A DNA stretch of 64,000 nt from Bradyrhizobium lablabi (GCF_018129385.1 NZ_JAFCLN010000005.1:62001-126000), one strand, 5' to 3'. Shown: positions 9,911 through 17,991, counted from the first letter of the stretch. The notes: a model not told the origin generated them from the sequence alone. Made by a program: numbers and translations.

Positions 9911-11043
9911 GTCTGAGCCCCGGAGCCGTTGTCTGCGCTTTCGATCAGACCGAGCTTGGCGGCAAAGTCTGCTGCCGGGTCGAAGCGGATGGTCCATTGC
10001 GCGATCGAAAGGGGAAGGGCTTCGAACGCGTCCCGGCGCCGTGCCATTTCCTGCGGCGGAAGGCGCGTTGCGTTCTTGCGGTGGGACAGCACCGCCTGCG
10101 TCGTGTTCCAGTTCAGCCGCGATGCGCGGCAGGCGATCATCAGGCCGTAACCGTCGCTTTGCTCGATCAGCGGCTCGATGATGTCGGGTTCGACGGTCGC
10201 GAGCAGGGACAGCGCGGCCACCAGGTTTTGACGTTCCTGTCGGACGGCAAAACGATTCACCGCCTGGTCGGCCAGCTTGCCCTCGTTGTTGAGCGCGAGG
10301 ACGACGGCTTTCGCTTCGGAATAGTCGATCGGCTCGCGCGGATTGCTGCCCGCTTCGGGCCCGTTGCGTTGGCCGGCCGGCCGCATTGCGCCGCGTGCCT
10401 GGGCCGGCGCGAGTGTCAGAAGCCTCGTGCGGACCGGCTTTGCTGCTCTTGCGAACAGTTCGTCGAGCAGGGCGGCCGGCGTGTCCGGCCGGCTTGCCAG
10501 GGAATCCGCGATGGCCTCGTCGCGCTCAGCGCGAGCGGCCAATGTCGAATAGCCCGGATCGGAAAACCGCGCGCCGGGATTGCCTGCAAGGGCGCGGCAG
10601 ACATTGGTGTCGGCCCGCATCAGCAGGGCGTCGGTGAGCGCGGTGCCGAGATCCGTGCGGTTCGCGATGGCCAAAAGATGTTGCTGACTGCGGCAGGCCG
10701 CGACCTCGATCAGATCGCCCTCGGAGAGGGATTGCGAATGGCGCAGAACGGGGGCGGCGACATCAGCTTCCTCGTGGCACGCAAGGCGGCGCGTTGCTTC
10801 TCTCGGCGCCAATGGCACCTCGGCGAGCATCGTGCTCAGGTGAATGAGGGTTTGCGTTTCGACCTGCTCCAGCAGGCAAAGCATCACGTCGTCAAAAATG
10901 TCGATCTGCCGCTCGTTCAGACGGGCGGCATCCGAGAGAAACAACCCGGTGACCTGCCGCAAAATCTCGACGCGGCGCGCGGGCGAGCCGCCTCGGACGG
11001 CCCCTTCCACTTCGGCAATAATGTCGCAAGCGATCGCAGGCAT
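9907..11043 (-). CDS. DUF2336 domain protein
   Basis: A 378-residue, mostly helical protein with the DUF2336 look: LNERQIDIFDDVMLCLLEQV in the first 60 residues, then repeated short helices with (S)xxxHLLAIANRTDLG and LASRPDTPAALLDELFARA, resembling HEAT-like repeats. DUF2336 proteins occur widely in alphaproteobacteria without a settled function. It heads the operon DUF2336 - PilZ - two small genes - HD-GYP, which suggests a part in cyclic-di-GMP-linked behaviour. The promoter should lie in 11044-11150. Confidence 0.82.
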   Translation of the reverse strand: MPAIACDIIAEVEGAVRGGSPARRVEILRQVTGLFLSDAARLNERQIDIFDDVMLCLLEQVETQTLIHLSTMLAEVPLAPREATRRLACHEEADVAAPVLRHSQSLSEGDLIEVAACRSQQHLLAIANRTDLGTALTDALLMRADTNVCRALAGNPGARFSDPGYSTLAARAERDEAIADSLASRPDTPAALLDELFARAAKPVRTRLLTLAPAQARGAMRPAGQRNGPEAGSNPREPIDYSEAKAVVLALNNEGKLADQAVNRFAVRQERQNLVAALSLLATVEPDIIEPLIEQSDGYGLMIACRASRLNWNTTQAVLSHRKNATRLPPQEMARRRDAFEALPLSIAQWTIRFDPAADFAAKLGLIESADNGSGAQT

Positions 11044-11342
11044 GGATGCGCGCCCGTTCTGGTTCGCAACGGAACGGCAATGTTCCCCCAGCGGAATTTC
11101 GCGCCCATTTCCTTAAGTTTTTTCATCAAGTTATAGCCGTGCAGGTGCTATAGTACCGCAATTTTGTCACAAAACGTTATCGAAATTCGGCAGATGCGCG
11201 CATTTGCACGTTGTGTTCGCAACGGAGCGACAGCCAACTGTGCCGACTGGGGATCTACCGAGAATCATTTGCGAGGAGGTCAACCAACGCCGCTTGACGG
11301 GCCTATCGACGGCGTCCCGGCGGGTATTTTTGAAGAAGAATT
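11044..11342. other. divergent promoter region
   Basis: About 300 bases between the DUF2336 operon (leftward) and the AraC-type gene (rightward). It includes an AT-richer stretch near 11110-11180 (TTTTTTCATCAAGTTATAGCC). No ORF or clear operator was recognised. Confidence 0.5.
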
Positions 11343-12299
11343 ATGGGTCAGGCTATTGTGCCACTGGCGCCGAAGACATTTCGATTTACCGACGTTGATG
11401 AGTTCAGGAGCTCGGTGCGGCAACTGAACGTGGTGTTCACGCCGTTCGTGCGGAAGATCGCTGCCGAGCAAACCATTCTTACTCTGCCGGGATGCGACGT
11501 GAATTACACGAAGTCCTTCCCGCGGATTATCGACGCTCAACTTCGGCCGGACTGCACGGCCGTCGCCTTCACGATGGACGATGGCGTTCCGGTGCGCTTC
11601 AACGGCGTCGAGGAAGTGCTGCCGGCCATCGCGATCGGAACCGGGGGCTCGCAATATACCCAGGTGGAGAAGACCCCGAGGTCCTACACGTCGATCATTT
11701 TCAGTCCGGGCGTCGAGGATCGCGGCTGGATGGAAGGCGGACCGACCTGGCGATTTTATGTCGTCAGCGAGTCGGTGCTGCACAGGCTGCGCAACCTGGT
11801 GCTACAATTGCTTGCCGCGGCGTCCGAGTTTGCCGACGAGCCGGAAGGCGGCGTCCTTGCGATGGCCATGCGCGAGTCCCTGTTCGCAGCCGTCGACATG
11901 GCGTTCGCCGGCGTCGTTGCCACGCCGGAATACCTGCGCGCGAATTTCTCTTCGAAGTTCAAGGTATTTCGCGATGCGGAGGCGGCGATTGCCGAGCACT
12001 ATGACAGCCCGATCTACAGCGGCGACATTGCACGCGAGATCGGGGTGTCGGTCCGCACGCTGCACGACGCGATCCTGCAATTTCGCGGCATGAGCCTGCA
12101 TCGCTATCTGCGCCTGCGGCGGCTCTGGCTGGTGCGCCAACGTCTTCTTGCCGGCGCGGACAGCGTGAAAGCCGCAGCCCTTGCCTTCGGCTTCTGGCAC
12201 CTCAGCGACTTCGCGCACAACTATTTGCTGCAATTCGGCGAAAGCCCGTCGGCCACGCTGGCCAGATCGCGCGCGTCGGGGTCATCCCCGACGCATTGA
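11343..12299 (+). CDS. AraC-family transcriptional regulator
   Basis: A 318-residue regulator. The N-terminal ~200 residues form a beta-rich sensor of the type found in the AraC_binding_2 group (FRSSVRQLNVVFTPF and similar). The C-terminal ~90 residues hold two HTH motifs: YSGDIAREIGVSVRTLHDAI and, after a linker helix beginning MSLHRYLRLRRL, the second motif SVKAAALAFGFWHLSDFAHN, as usual for AraC/XylS. The ligand and targets are unknown. The gene stands alone between the c-di-GMP operon and guaA; no good ribosome binding site precedes ATG 11343 but no better start is visible. Confidence 0.9.
   Translation: MGQAIVPLAPKTFRFTDVDEFRSSVRQLNVVFTPFVRKIAAEQTILTLPGCDVNYTKSFPRIIDAQLRPDCTAVAFTMDDGVPVRFNGVEEVLPAIAIGTGGSQYTQVEKTPRSYTSIIFSPGVEDRGWMEGGPTWRFYVVSESVLHRLRNLVLQLLAAASEFADEPEGGVLAMAMRESLFAAVDMAFAGVVATPEYLRANFSSKFKVFRDAEAAIAEHYDSPIYSGDIAREIGVSVRTLHDAILQFRGMSLHRYLRLRRLWLVRQRLLAGADSVKAAALAFGFWHLSDFAHNYLLQFGESPSATLARSRASGSSPTH
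12273..12294 (+). terminator. hairpin overlapping the 3' end of the AraC-type gene
   Basis: A perfect 9-base stem (GCGTCGGGG / CCCCGACGC) with a 4-base loop lies over the last codons of the regulator gene, followed by ATTGATTATG. The T run is weak, so termination is only a possibility. Confidence 0.4.
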
Positions 12300-12407
12300 T
12301 TATGGCAGTATTACTGACCTAATTGCATTTGTCCATGCCGCACAAAGCATGTGGGCCGTATGCCCTGTGCGGTTGCGACGCTGCGTCCCGTCGCGTATCT
12401 GCTTGCC

Positions 12408-14003
12408 ATGACAGCAGCACAGAAAGCCCAGCAGTCGACGCCCCCGGTGGCCTCGGCGCATGACAAGATTCTGATTGTCGATTTCGGCAGTCAGGTGACG
12501 CAGTTGATCGCCCGCCGCGTGCGCGAGGAGGGCGTCTATTCCGAGATCGTGCCGTTCCAGAAGGCGGAAGCCGCCTTTGCCGAGATGAAGCCGAAAGCGG
12601 TGATCCTCTCGGGCGGACCGGAATCCGTGCACGAAGCCGGCTCGCCGCGCGCGCCGCAGGCGATTTTCGACTCGGGCGTGCCGGTGCTCGGCATCTGCTA
12701 CGGCCAGATGACGATGGCGGCGCAACTCGGCGGCGAGGTCGAGGGCGGGCATCACCGCGAATTCGGCCGCGCCGATCTCGAGGTGAAGACCGCGAGCAAG
12801 CTGTTCGACCAGACCTGGTCGATGGGCGAAAAGCACCCGGTGTGGATGAGCCATGGCGACCGCATCACAAAGATGCCGCCGGGATTTTCGGTGGCCGGCG
12901 TCTCGCCGAACGCGCCGTTCGCGGTCATCCAGGACGAGAAGCGGAAATATTACGGGCTGATGTTCCATCCCGAGGTGGTGCACACGCCCGACGGGGCAAA
13001 ACTGCTGCGCAATTTCGTGCGCAAGGTGGCGGGCCTGGCCGGCGACTGGACCATGCGCGCCTTCCGCGAGGAGGCGATCGAAAAGATCCGCGCGCAGGTC
13101 GGCAAGGGCAGGGTGATCTGCGGCCTGTCGGGCGGCGTGGATTCCGCCGTCGCCGCCGTGCTGATCCACGAGGCGATCGGCGACCAGCTCACGTGTGTGT
13201 TCGTCGACCACGGCCTGTTGCGGCTGGACGAAGCCAAGACGGTCGTCGACCTGTTCCGGCATCACTACAACATCCCCTTGGTTCACGTTGATGCCTCGAA
13301 GCAATTTCTGGGCGAGCTGGCCGGCGTTACCGACCCCGAAGTGAAGCGCAAGACGATCGGCCGGCTGTTCATCGACGTGTTCGATGCTGAGGCGAAAAAG
13401 ATCGGCGGCGCCGAATTCCTGGCGCAGGGCACGCTCTATCCTGACGTGATCGAGAGCGTGTCGTTCACCGGCGGGCCTTCGGTGACGATCAAGTCGCACC
13501 ACAATGTCGGCGGGCTTCCGGCGCGCATGAACATGAAGCTGGTCGAGCCCCTGCGCGAACTGTTCAAGGACGAGGTGCGCGTGCTCGGCCGCGAACTGGG
13601 CCTTCCCGAAATTTTTGTTGGCCGCCACCCATTCCCCGGCCCGGGCCTTGCCATCCGCTGCCCCGGCGACATCACCAGGGAAAAGCTCGACATCCTGCGC
13701 CAGGCCGATGCGGTCTACATCGACCAGATCAGGAAGGCCGGCCTCTACGACAAGATCTGGCAGGCCTTTGCCGTGCTGCTGCCGGTGAAGACGGTCGGCG
13801 TGATGGGCGACGGACGGACGTATGAGTACGTCGTCGGCCTGCGCGCGGTGACCTCCACCGACGGCATGACCGCGGATTTCTATCCGTTCGACATGAGTTT
13901 TCTGGGCGCGACCGCGACGCGGATCATCAACGAGGTGAAGGGTGTGAACAGGGTGGTGTACGACGTGACGAGCAAGCCGCCGGGGACGATTGAGTGGGAG
14001 TGA
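12408..14003 (+). CDS. guaA: GMP synthase (glutamine-hydrolysing)
   Basis: Converts XMP to GMP with glutamine and ATP, following guaB in the pathway. The 531-residue protein has a class I glutamine amidotransferase domain (SGGPESVHE; nucleophile Cys97 in [16 protein letters not shown] with the catalytic His), an ATP pyrophosphatase domain with the PP-loop [13 protein letters not shown], and the C-terminal dimerisation domain ending in [11 protein letters not shown] 12408 gives the usual N-terminus; an in-frame ATG at 12351 would add 19 unconserved residues. The last 26 bases before the stop region are repeated at 26885-26910, marking an integration site. Confidence 0.97.
   Translation: MTAAQKAQQSTPPVASAHDKILIVDFGSQVTQLIARRVREEGVYSEIVPFQKAEAAFAEMKPKAVILSGGPESVHEAGSPRAPQAIFDSGVPVLGICYGQMTMAAQLGGEVEGGHHREFGRADLEVKTASKLFDQTWSMGEKHPVWMSHGDRITKMPPGFSVAGVSPNAPFAVIQDEKRKYYGLMFHPEVVHTPDGAKLLRNFVRKVAGLAGDWTMRAFREEAIEKIRAQVGKGRVICGLSGGVDSAVAAVLIHEAIGDQLTCVFVDHGLLRLDEAKTVVDLFRHHYNIPLVHVDASKQFLGELAGVTDPEVKRKTIGRLFIDVFDAEAKKIGGAEFLAQGTLYPDVIESVSFTGGPSVTIKSHHNVGGLPARMNMKLVEPLRELFKDEVRVLGRELGLPEIFVGRHPFPGPGLAIRCPGDITREKLDILRQADAVYIDQIRKAGLYDKIWQAFAVLLPVKTVGVMGDGRTYEYVVGLRAVTSTDGMTADFYPFDMSFLGATATRIINEVKGVNRVVYDVTSKPPGTIEWE
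13976..14001. repeat. putative att site core at guaA 3' end (left copy)
   Basis: 26 bases at the very end of guaA are identical to 26885-26910, which ends a decayed second guaA 3' fragment. The 3' end of guaA is a known insertion point for genomic islands. The two copies bound about 12.9 kb of accessory DNA. The core identity is read directly from the sequence; the att role is inferred. Confidence 0.7.
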
Positions 14004-14057
14004 GGGGTGCCCATTGAGGACGTTCCGTCGTCGGGTGCTGTCCACCTCCCTAGCCAA

Positions 14058-14243
14058 TCATCTCCTATCTTCCTTTCTTATACCCTGAACCATGGGCCCA
14101 ACGTCGGCCTTTGCAGTTCTGAGAAATTTTGCAATTGCCTGCTGTGTGACGCCCGCTCGAGCCATGTCGCGCGCCGTGAGGCACTGAAGCAGTCTCACAG
14201 CCTCGCTTAGCAGTTCTTCAGCGGGCGTGGTCACCTTCGCCAT
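14058..14243 (-). CDS. very small HTH protein, last gene of CHAT locus
   Basis: 61 residues. After a short basic start the protein is EELLSEAVRLLQCLTARDMA then RAGVTQQAIAKFLRTAKADV and a basic end, a helix-turn-helix of the sigma region 4 / TrpR type. AGGAGGAAAA immediately before ATG 14243 is the strongest ribosome binding site in the locus. It overlaps the gene before it by 26 bases. Together with five similar tiny genes it surrounds a CHAT protease gene; DNA or sigma/RNA polymerase binding is inferred from the fold pattern only. Confidence 0.72.
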   Translation of the reverse strand: MAKVTTPAEELLSEAVRLLQCLTARDMARAGVTQQAIAKFLRTAKADVGPMVQGIRKEDRR

Positions 14244-14412
14244 TTTTCCTCCTACCTTCTGGTTTGAAATGTCTCAGGATGCGTGCCACGCGGTTTGTAT
14301 CGACACCCGCTATGGCACGGATTGATGGTCGATTGAGTCCCGCCGCCGCGCATTGAACTATCAGCAGGTCAGTCAAAATATCGTCTGTGGTCTTCACCTT
14401 CTTCTTCGCCAT
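14218..14412 (-). CDS. very small HTH protein downstream of CHAT gene
   Basis: 64 residues from ATG 14412 (MAKKKVKTTDDILTDLLIVQ), followed by AAAGLNRPSIRAIAGVDTNR and a basic tail RILRHFKPEGRRKNGEG. The layout, an N-terminal helix then a helix-turn-helix then a basic end, is the same as in the neighbouring tiny genes. AGAGGAAGG and GAGGG before the ATG support this start over an in-frame ATG at 14487. It starts about 100 bases after the CHAT stop codon. Function unknown; likely DNA-binding. Confidence 0.7.
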   Translation of the reverse strand: MAKKKVKTTDDILTDLLIVQCAAAGLNRPSIRAIAGVDTNRVARILRHFKPEGRRKNGEGDHAR

Positions 14413-14509
14413 CCCTCGGCCCTTCCTCTCGTCAGCTTTTTGATTCTCAGAATGTGATTTGCCATCGCCTTGATCGTGCAGACGCAATGAAAAGTGCGAG
14501 TTTGTGCTC

Positions 14510-15541
14510 TTACACCAGCGTCAGTTTTGCTGCGTTCACTCCATTGGCGGTAAAAAGAGCCGGCGTACCGACTTCGCTTAATGAGACCGACTCGATCGCA
14601 AGGACGCCCTGTTCGAAAGACGACTTCAGTGACTGGCCACTGGCGATTCCACCGTAGAATTTTGTAGCAAAGGCAACCGCACCTACGTCGCTAATTGAGT
14701 CCTGCATGACCACGATGGCTTTTGCCGAGGGCAGCAGCGCGCTGCGGGCGCCAGCACTGCTACAGGCATTCAATACAACCACGTCTGGCGGTGTGTCAGT
14801 TGCGCGAAAGGCTCTACCCAGCGTCTCGAAACTCACGAACTGCCGCTTAATACGCTTAATGCCGCCGTCGTCCGCCGCTAGCCCAGAGGTGTTTCCATGG
14901 CCCGAAAAGTGCACGACGCGGGGCCTGTGATCGTTGAGGCCGCGGATTATTGCGTCAAGGTTGGCGGCCGGCGACTGGTGCAATGCGATGTTGTCGCGGA
15001 ATCGCGAACGGCGAATCTCCTCGGCAACCTTGCTAACCTCTGCATCTACCCGTAGTGCGTGCCTCTTAATTGGGTTCGCCATAAGATACAGAACGTCAAG
15101 CCGCTTCTTCCCTCGCAAAGCGCTGCGCGTAACGGCGTTCGTTGTAACAACTTTTATGACCTGATTTCGTTTGGTTGCTGTCTTCTTGGCAAGCGCCGGC
15201 TTGTCGGCAAATTTCATGATGTTTGATCGATGAGCACGGACATGCGGCTCTTTGCTGAACACGTAGTGGCTTCCGTCCGAAACGGAGCCGCCGTTCTTGT
15301 CTCGTAGTATCAGGCCGTAACGTGCAAGATAATCGAGTTGATTTTGGGCCTGCTGACTGTCACCGGCCTTCAGGCCAGTTGCTATCATCAATTGCTTCTT
15401 CGAACGAGCTTTGGACCCACGCCCATAGATCGCATCGAAAAGCTTCCGACGAATCTTGTTCTTGCCAAGATGCTTACCAAGCTGAATGCAGTTTTCCTCA
15501 TAATTGCCCGACCAATCGACAACGGCGGTTCTGGCATTCAT
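14510..15541 (-). CDS. CHAT-domain (caspase-like) protease with N-terminal winged helix
   Basis: 343 residues. The C-terminal half (from about 145) is a CHAT domain: strand KKRLDVLYLMANP, helix with AEVSKVAEEIRRS, RPRVVHFSGHGNTSG carrying catalytic His215, and DVVVLNACSSAGARS carrying catalytic Cys260; SLSEVGTPALF closes the domain. Both residues of the caspase dyad are present, so an active cysteine peptidase is expected. Residues ~30-110 look like a winged helix (RSKKQLMIATGLKAGDSQQA, then LDYLARYGLILRDKNGG). No TPR or receptor domain is fused. It lies in an operon with six tiny HTH genes, which may control it or be its substrates. GC content is visibly lower than in guaA. Confidence 0.88.
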   Translation of the reverse strand: MNARTAVVDWSGNYEENCIQLGKHLGKNKIRRKLFDAIYGRGSKARSKKQLMIATGLKAGDSQQAQNQLDYLARYGLILRDKNGGSVSDGSHYVFSKEPHVRAHRSNIMKFADKPALAKKTATKRNQVIKVVTTNAVTRSALRGKKRLDVLYLMANPIKRHALRVDAEVSKVAEEIRRSRFRDNIALHQSPAANLDAIIRGLNDHRPRVVHFSGHGNTSGLAADDGGIKRIKRQFVSFETLGRAFRATDTPPDVVVLNACSSAGARSALLPSAKAIVVMQDSISDVGAVAFATKFYGGIASGQSLKSSFEQGVLAIESVSLSEVGTPALFTANGVNAAKLTLV

Positions 15542-15545
15542 CGTT

Positions 15546-15719
15546 TCATCTCTTCTTCGCTGACATTTTCGGCGCCATCCGACTTACAGTCGGCTGGCTT
15601 ACGCCCAAAATCTGCGCAAGCTGCGATTGCGAGAAACCTTTCTCGAGCATTTCGGCTAACTTGAGTTTGCGGATAATCTCGAGCTCTTTGAGAATTTGAT
15701 CGGCCTGTTCCTCGGTCAT
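15546..15719 (-). CDS. 57-residue HTH protein immediately upstream of CHAT gene
   Basis: A tiny gene read by hand: MTEEQADQILKELEIIRKLK, then LAEMLEKGFSQSQLAQILGV and SQPTVSRMAPKMSAKKR. It is almost entirely a Xre/sigma-4-like helix-turn-helix with one N-terminal helix that could form a coiled coil. It overlaps the gene before it by ATGA and ends 4 bases before the CHAT start, so translation is probably coupled. It closely resembles the protein encoded at 15716-15934 in the ALGVS/ILGVS turn and the SRM-P-K ending, so the two are likely duplicates. Confidence 0.75.
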   Translation of the reverse strand: MTEEQADQILKELEIIRKLKLAEMLEKGFSQSQLAQILGVSQPTVSRMAPKMSAKKR

Positions 15720-15934
15720 GCCGACTCCGCTTGGTTCGTAAGGCGCCTATCTGCGATTTTTGCGATCTCCTTAGCGAAGCCCTTGGGAAACATTCGACTG
15801 AGCGTTGCCTCGCTAACGCCTAATGCTGCGGCGACGTGCTTCTGCTGGCAGCCCTGTGCAAGGGCGTTAAGAATTAGCATCATCTTGACCGCGCGAACCT
15901 CTTGGACGAGTTCACCATGGTCAGTCGGCTCCAT
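15716..15934 (-). CDS. 72-residue HTH protein of CHAT locus
   Basis: Starts MEPTDHGELVQEVRAVKMML and continues ILNALAQGCQQKHVAAALGV then SEATLSRMFPKGFAKEIAKI. A helix is followed by a helix-turn-helix and a second basic helix. It is paralogous in pattern to the 57-residue protein that follows. GGAG lies 7 bases before ATG 15934. No other domain. Likely a DNA-binding or polymerase-binding regulator of the locus; the role is inferred from the neighbourhood. Confidence 0.75.
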   Translation of the reverse strand: MEPTDHGELVQEVRAVKMMLILNALAQGCQQKHVAAALGVSEATLSRMFPKGFAKEIAKIADRRLTNQAESA

Positions 15935-15949
15935 AAAGAATCTCCGTAT

Positions 15950-16168
15950 CTATTTCGATTTTGCGGGCTTCCGACTCTTTGACAGCGTGACGTTGACGTT
16001 GTTGGTAGTGGTCCCAAGGATGTCTGCTATCAGTATCGGACGAATGCCGGCGGCTGACAGAAACAGAATCTTATCCTTCGAAGACTCCATCGTGGCCGTT
16101 AGAGCCGCTGCCTGTAGCTTGATAAGAATATCGAGCCTTTCCAAGACTTCCTCGTTCACGAGCGCCAC
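15950..16168 (-). CDS. 72-residue sigma-4-like HTH protein of CHAT locus
   Basis: Reads (V/M)ALVNEEVLERLDILIKLQ, then a helix AAALTATMESSKDKILFLSA and AGIRPILIADILGTTTNNVN, VTLSKSRK. The final part matches the turn and recognition helix of ECF-type sigma region 4 (compare IA-x-ILG-T-x-N-x-V). The start codon is GTG, either at 16168 or, better spaced from GGAG, at 16159. It ends 15 bases before the next HTH gene. No sigma region 2 is present, so it is not a complete sigma factor. Confidence 0.7.
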   Translation of the reverse strand: MALVNEEVLERLDILIKLQAAALTATMESSKDKILFLSAAGIRPILIADILGTTTNNVNVTLSKSRKPAKSK

Positions 16169-16495
16169 TCTCCAGCCTTCGATGCATTCCCTGTCGAGAC
16201 GTGCAGCGGGAAACAGTTGCCGCCAAGCAGGACAGGTCCGCCTTGATTGAAGAGCAATGCTTATCGCTCCTCAGGTGAATAACGGGGCCACATATGGAGC
16301 GAAAATCGCAGAGTTCAAGGAGCGCGCTATTCAGGCTAACGCGGAGGTAATCGACCAATGTTATAAAGAGCGATGTAAGTATCTGATCTAAAATATAAAA
16401 AATTCCTTCTGAATTGCGGGTATTAATGTTGTGGATGAATGGATGAGCCGTCGATCTGGGCGATTCCCTAGCGACCGTCCTATCTATGGCGCGTG
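16169..16495. other. AT-richer gap inside CHAT locus
   Basis: About 330 bases without a supported gene between two HTH genes. Reading frames here are broken or cysteine-rich and lack ribosome binding sites. The stretch 16340-16440 is AT-rich (TAAAATATAAAAAATTCC) and probably holds the promoter for the six-gene run to its left. Confidence 0.5.
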
Positions 16496-16705
16496 TTATC
16501 TCTTTTCCTTGCGGAGTCCGGCCAACTCTTTGCCGATGTGGCTCGCCGTCCGACCCAATACTTTTCCAATCTCGGTTTGCTCCATTCCTGCGCGGTCGAG
16601 AAATTCAACCTTTTTCTTCAGGGTGGAGTGTGATTCGGATTGCTCAAGAAGGAGTGCAATGATAACGCGCAGCAATTGATTCGTTGATTCGTTTTCTGAC
16701 TTCAT
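16496..16705 (-). CDS. 69-residue sigma-4-like HTH protein of CHAT locus
   Basis: Reads MKSENESTNQLLRVIIALLL, EQSESHSTLKKKVEFLDRAG, MEQTEIGKVLGRTASHIGKE, then LAGLRKEKR. Same plan as its neighbour at 15950: N-terminal hydrophobic helix, linker helix, helix-turn-helix with I-G-x-VLG-R-T, basic end. The spacing of GGAAAAG to the ATG is long, so translation may be weak. Lower-GC base use suggests the same foreign origin as the CHAT gene. Confidence 0.7.
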   Translation of the reverse strand: MKSENESTNQLLRVIIALLLEQSESHSTLKKKVEFLDRAGMEQTEIGKVLGRTASHIGKELAGLRKEKR

Positions 16706-16744
16706 GACCGTTTCTTTTCCAAGGGGGCATGGCGCTTCAGGTTA

Positions 16745-16839
16745 GCTCGTAGGGTTGATCAGCCGAAGGCGTAATCCATCACGTTCTTTCGTCGAGATGC
16801 TACGAACGGCGGGTTACGCTTCGCTAACCTGCCCTACAG
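16745..16839. repeat. REP-like inverted repeat, copy 1
   Basis: The arms CTCGTAGGGTTGATCAGCC and GGCGGGTTACGCTTCGCTAA with CCTGCCCTAC enclose GAAGGCGTAATCCATCACG. A near-identical unit follows at 17180-17275 and partial units lie at 17318, 26657 and 29648. The repeats cluster around the edges of the accessory modules. Confidence 0.75.
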
Positions 16840-16864
16840 GCTCTCGTGATAGCGAGTTTCGCTA

Positions 16865-17074
16865 TTATTGGGTCAGATCGAATAGTACGGCACCGCCACC
16901 TGCAGTGGCGATCTTGACGCAAGAATCAGGGGTGAGGTTAGAGACGATTTCGAGTCGGACGCCTTTGCGTTTGGCAATGCTGGCCAAACGCACCAACGTA
17001 TCTGGCGTAAGACCGGTTACCCTTAGGCTTCCTCCAGCTTCTAAAATTCGAGCGCAGCTATCCGGCGTCAACAT
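16865..17074 (-). CDS. 69-residue protein of three internal LTPD repeats
   Basis: The protein is three copies of a ~23-residue unit, each opening with LTPD: LTPDSCARILEAGGSLRVTG, then LTPDTLVRLASIAKRKGVRL, then LTPDSCVKIATAGGGAVLFD. Each unit is a helix followed by a strand. The start is ATG 17074 because GGAGG lies 7 bases before it; an in-frame ATG at 17107 has a poor site. It is the first gene of the minus-strand CHAT locus but is separated from the HTH genes by a REP-like repeat, so membership is uncertain. I do not know its function. Confidence 0.65.
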   Translation of the reverse strand: MLTPDSCARILEAGGSLRVTGLTPDTLVRLASIAKRKGVRLEIVSNLTPDSCVKIATAGGGAVLFDLTQ

Positions 17075-17179
17075 CGACGTTCCTCCAAAAAATGAGATGT
17101 TGACCATTCGCCTTTAGGTTGTCTAGACTAATTTCAGAAGATGCAAGGGCATGGGCTGAGCCTAGTGACTGAGGGCAAG

Positions 17180-17340
17180 CTCGTGGGGTGGATTAGCCGA
17201 AGGCGTAATCCACCACATTCGTTCGTCGAGTTGTATTCCCTGATGGCGGGTTACGCTTCGCTAACTCGCCCTACGTGCTCCTGTCGGAGCGGATCTAGCA
17301 ACCGACAGGCGGAAGAGCTCGTAGGGCGGATTAGCCGGAG
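17180..17340. repeat. REP-like inverted repeat, copy 2, plus a partial third copy
   Basis: 17180-17275 repeats the copy 1 unit with few differences (GATTAGCCGAAGGCGTAATC ... TTACGCTTCGCTAACTCGCC). 17318-17340 carries only the left arm (CTCGTAGGGCGGATTAGCC). Between them CTGTCGGAGCGG and ACCGACAGGCGG form another short inverted pair. Confidence 0.7.
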
Positions 17341-17350
17341 CCACACGCGT

Positions 17351-17382
17351 AAAACCGGTACCCACTTTTCCGGATCATGCTC
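17351..17382. repeat. partial copy of the GAGCATGATC palindromic repeat
   Basis: AAAACCGGTACCCACTTTTC followed by CGGATCATGCTC is the right half of a repeat present in full at 17992, 53916 and 60754. Here it directly abuts the 3' end of the deaminase gene. Confidence 0.7.
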
Positions 17383-17386
17383 CAAT

Positions 17387-17971
17387 CTACTTCTGCCTGC
17401 CAACCTTGGCGCGTTCCTCGAACATCTTGTCGGTGATGTCCGACAGCACGCCGCCCAGCAACAGCTTGTTGGTGTAGAGCGGATGCGCGGCGGCGACGAC
17501 GTCCCTGGCGCGGATGTTGATGTTGGCAACGTACTTGCGGACGAAGGGCGTGTCGGATCCGTACACCATGCGCGGAATGCCCGCCCACACCATGGCGCTC
17601 ATGCACATCGGGCAAGCCTCCCCGGTGCCGTACATGGTCACGTGCTCCCAATCCTTGTTGCCGTGGCGCGAGATGTAGTCGTTCATCGCGACGACCTCGG
17701 AATGGTACATCGGGTTGGCGCTCATATTCACGACGCCTTCGCCGACGACCTCGCCATTGCGCTCGTCGACGATGACCGAGCCGAACGGCCGGCCCGGGTT
17801 GCGATTGGCCTGAGCGATCGCGAGCCGCATGTATTTCTCGTGCCTGGCGAGGTCAGCCGGGCTCACGCCGGTCGGCTTCGACCGTGTTTGCGCCTGCGCC
17901 GGCAGCGCGGCGAGCCCCGCTGCGGCGGCCGCTCCGGCAACGAAGGCGCGGCGGCAAGTGAACTGGGTCAT
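17387..17971 (-). CDS. Tat-exported nucleoside/cytidine deaminase-like protein
   Basis: 194 residues. The N-terminus TCRRAFVAGAAAAAGLAAL followed by PAQAQ is a twin-arginine-type signal, unusual for a deaminase. The zinc site is visible as YHSEVVAM (H-x-E; normally HAE) and GEACPMCMSAM (PCxxC-like with C-P-M-C). The fold class deaminates cytidine, guanine or tRNA adenosine; GEACPMCMSAM is closest to guanine deaminase/TadA types. An in-frame ATG at 18061 would add repeat-derived residues, so 17971 is preferred. Its neighbours are molybdenum hydroxylase genes, which fits an oxidised heterocycle such as a purine, but this is inference. Confidence 0.82.
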   Translation of the reverse strand: MTQFTCRRAFVAGAAAAAGLAALPAQAQTRSKPTGVSPADLARHEKYMRLAIAQANRNPGRPFGSVIVDERNGEVVGEGVVNMSANPMYHSEVVAMNDYISRHGNKDWEHVTMYGTGEACPMCMSAMVWAGIPRMVYGSDTPFVRKYVANINIRARDVVAAAHPLYTNKLLLGGVLSDITDKMFEERAKVGRQK

Positions 17972-17991
17972 GGCAGCGTTCCTTTGAGTTT

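Noticed and set aside
12300..14057. 585-codon minus-strand frame across guaA
   Set aside because: Antisense shadow of guaA; composition dominated by His, Arg and Asp and no ribosome binding site.
16071..16358. 95-codon minus-strand ORF in the gap of the CHAT locus
   Set aside because: Overlaps a better HTH gene in another frame, is Cys/Ser-rich without domain likeness and has no ribosome binding site.
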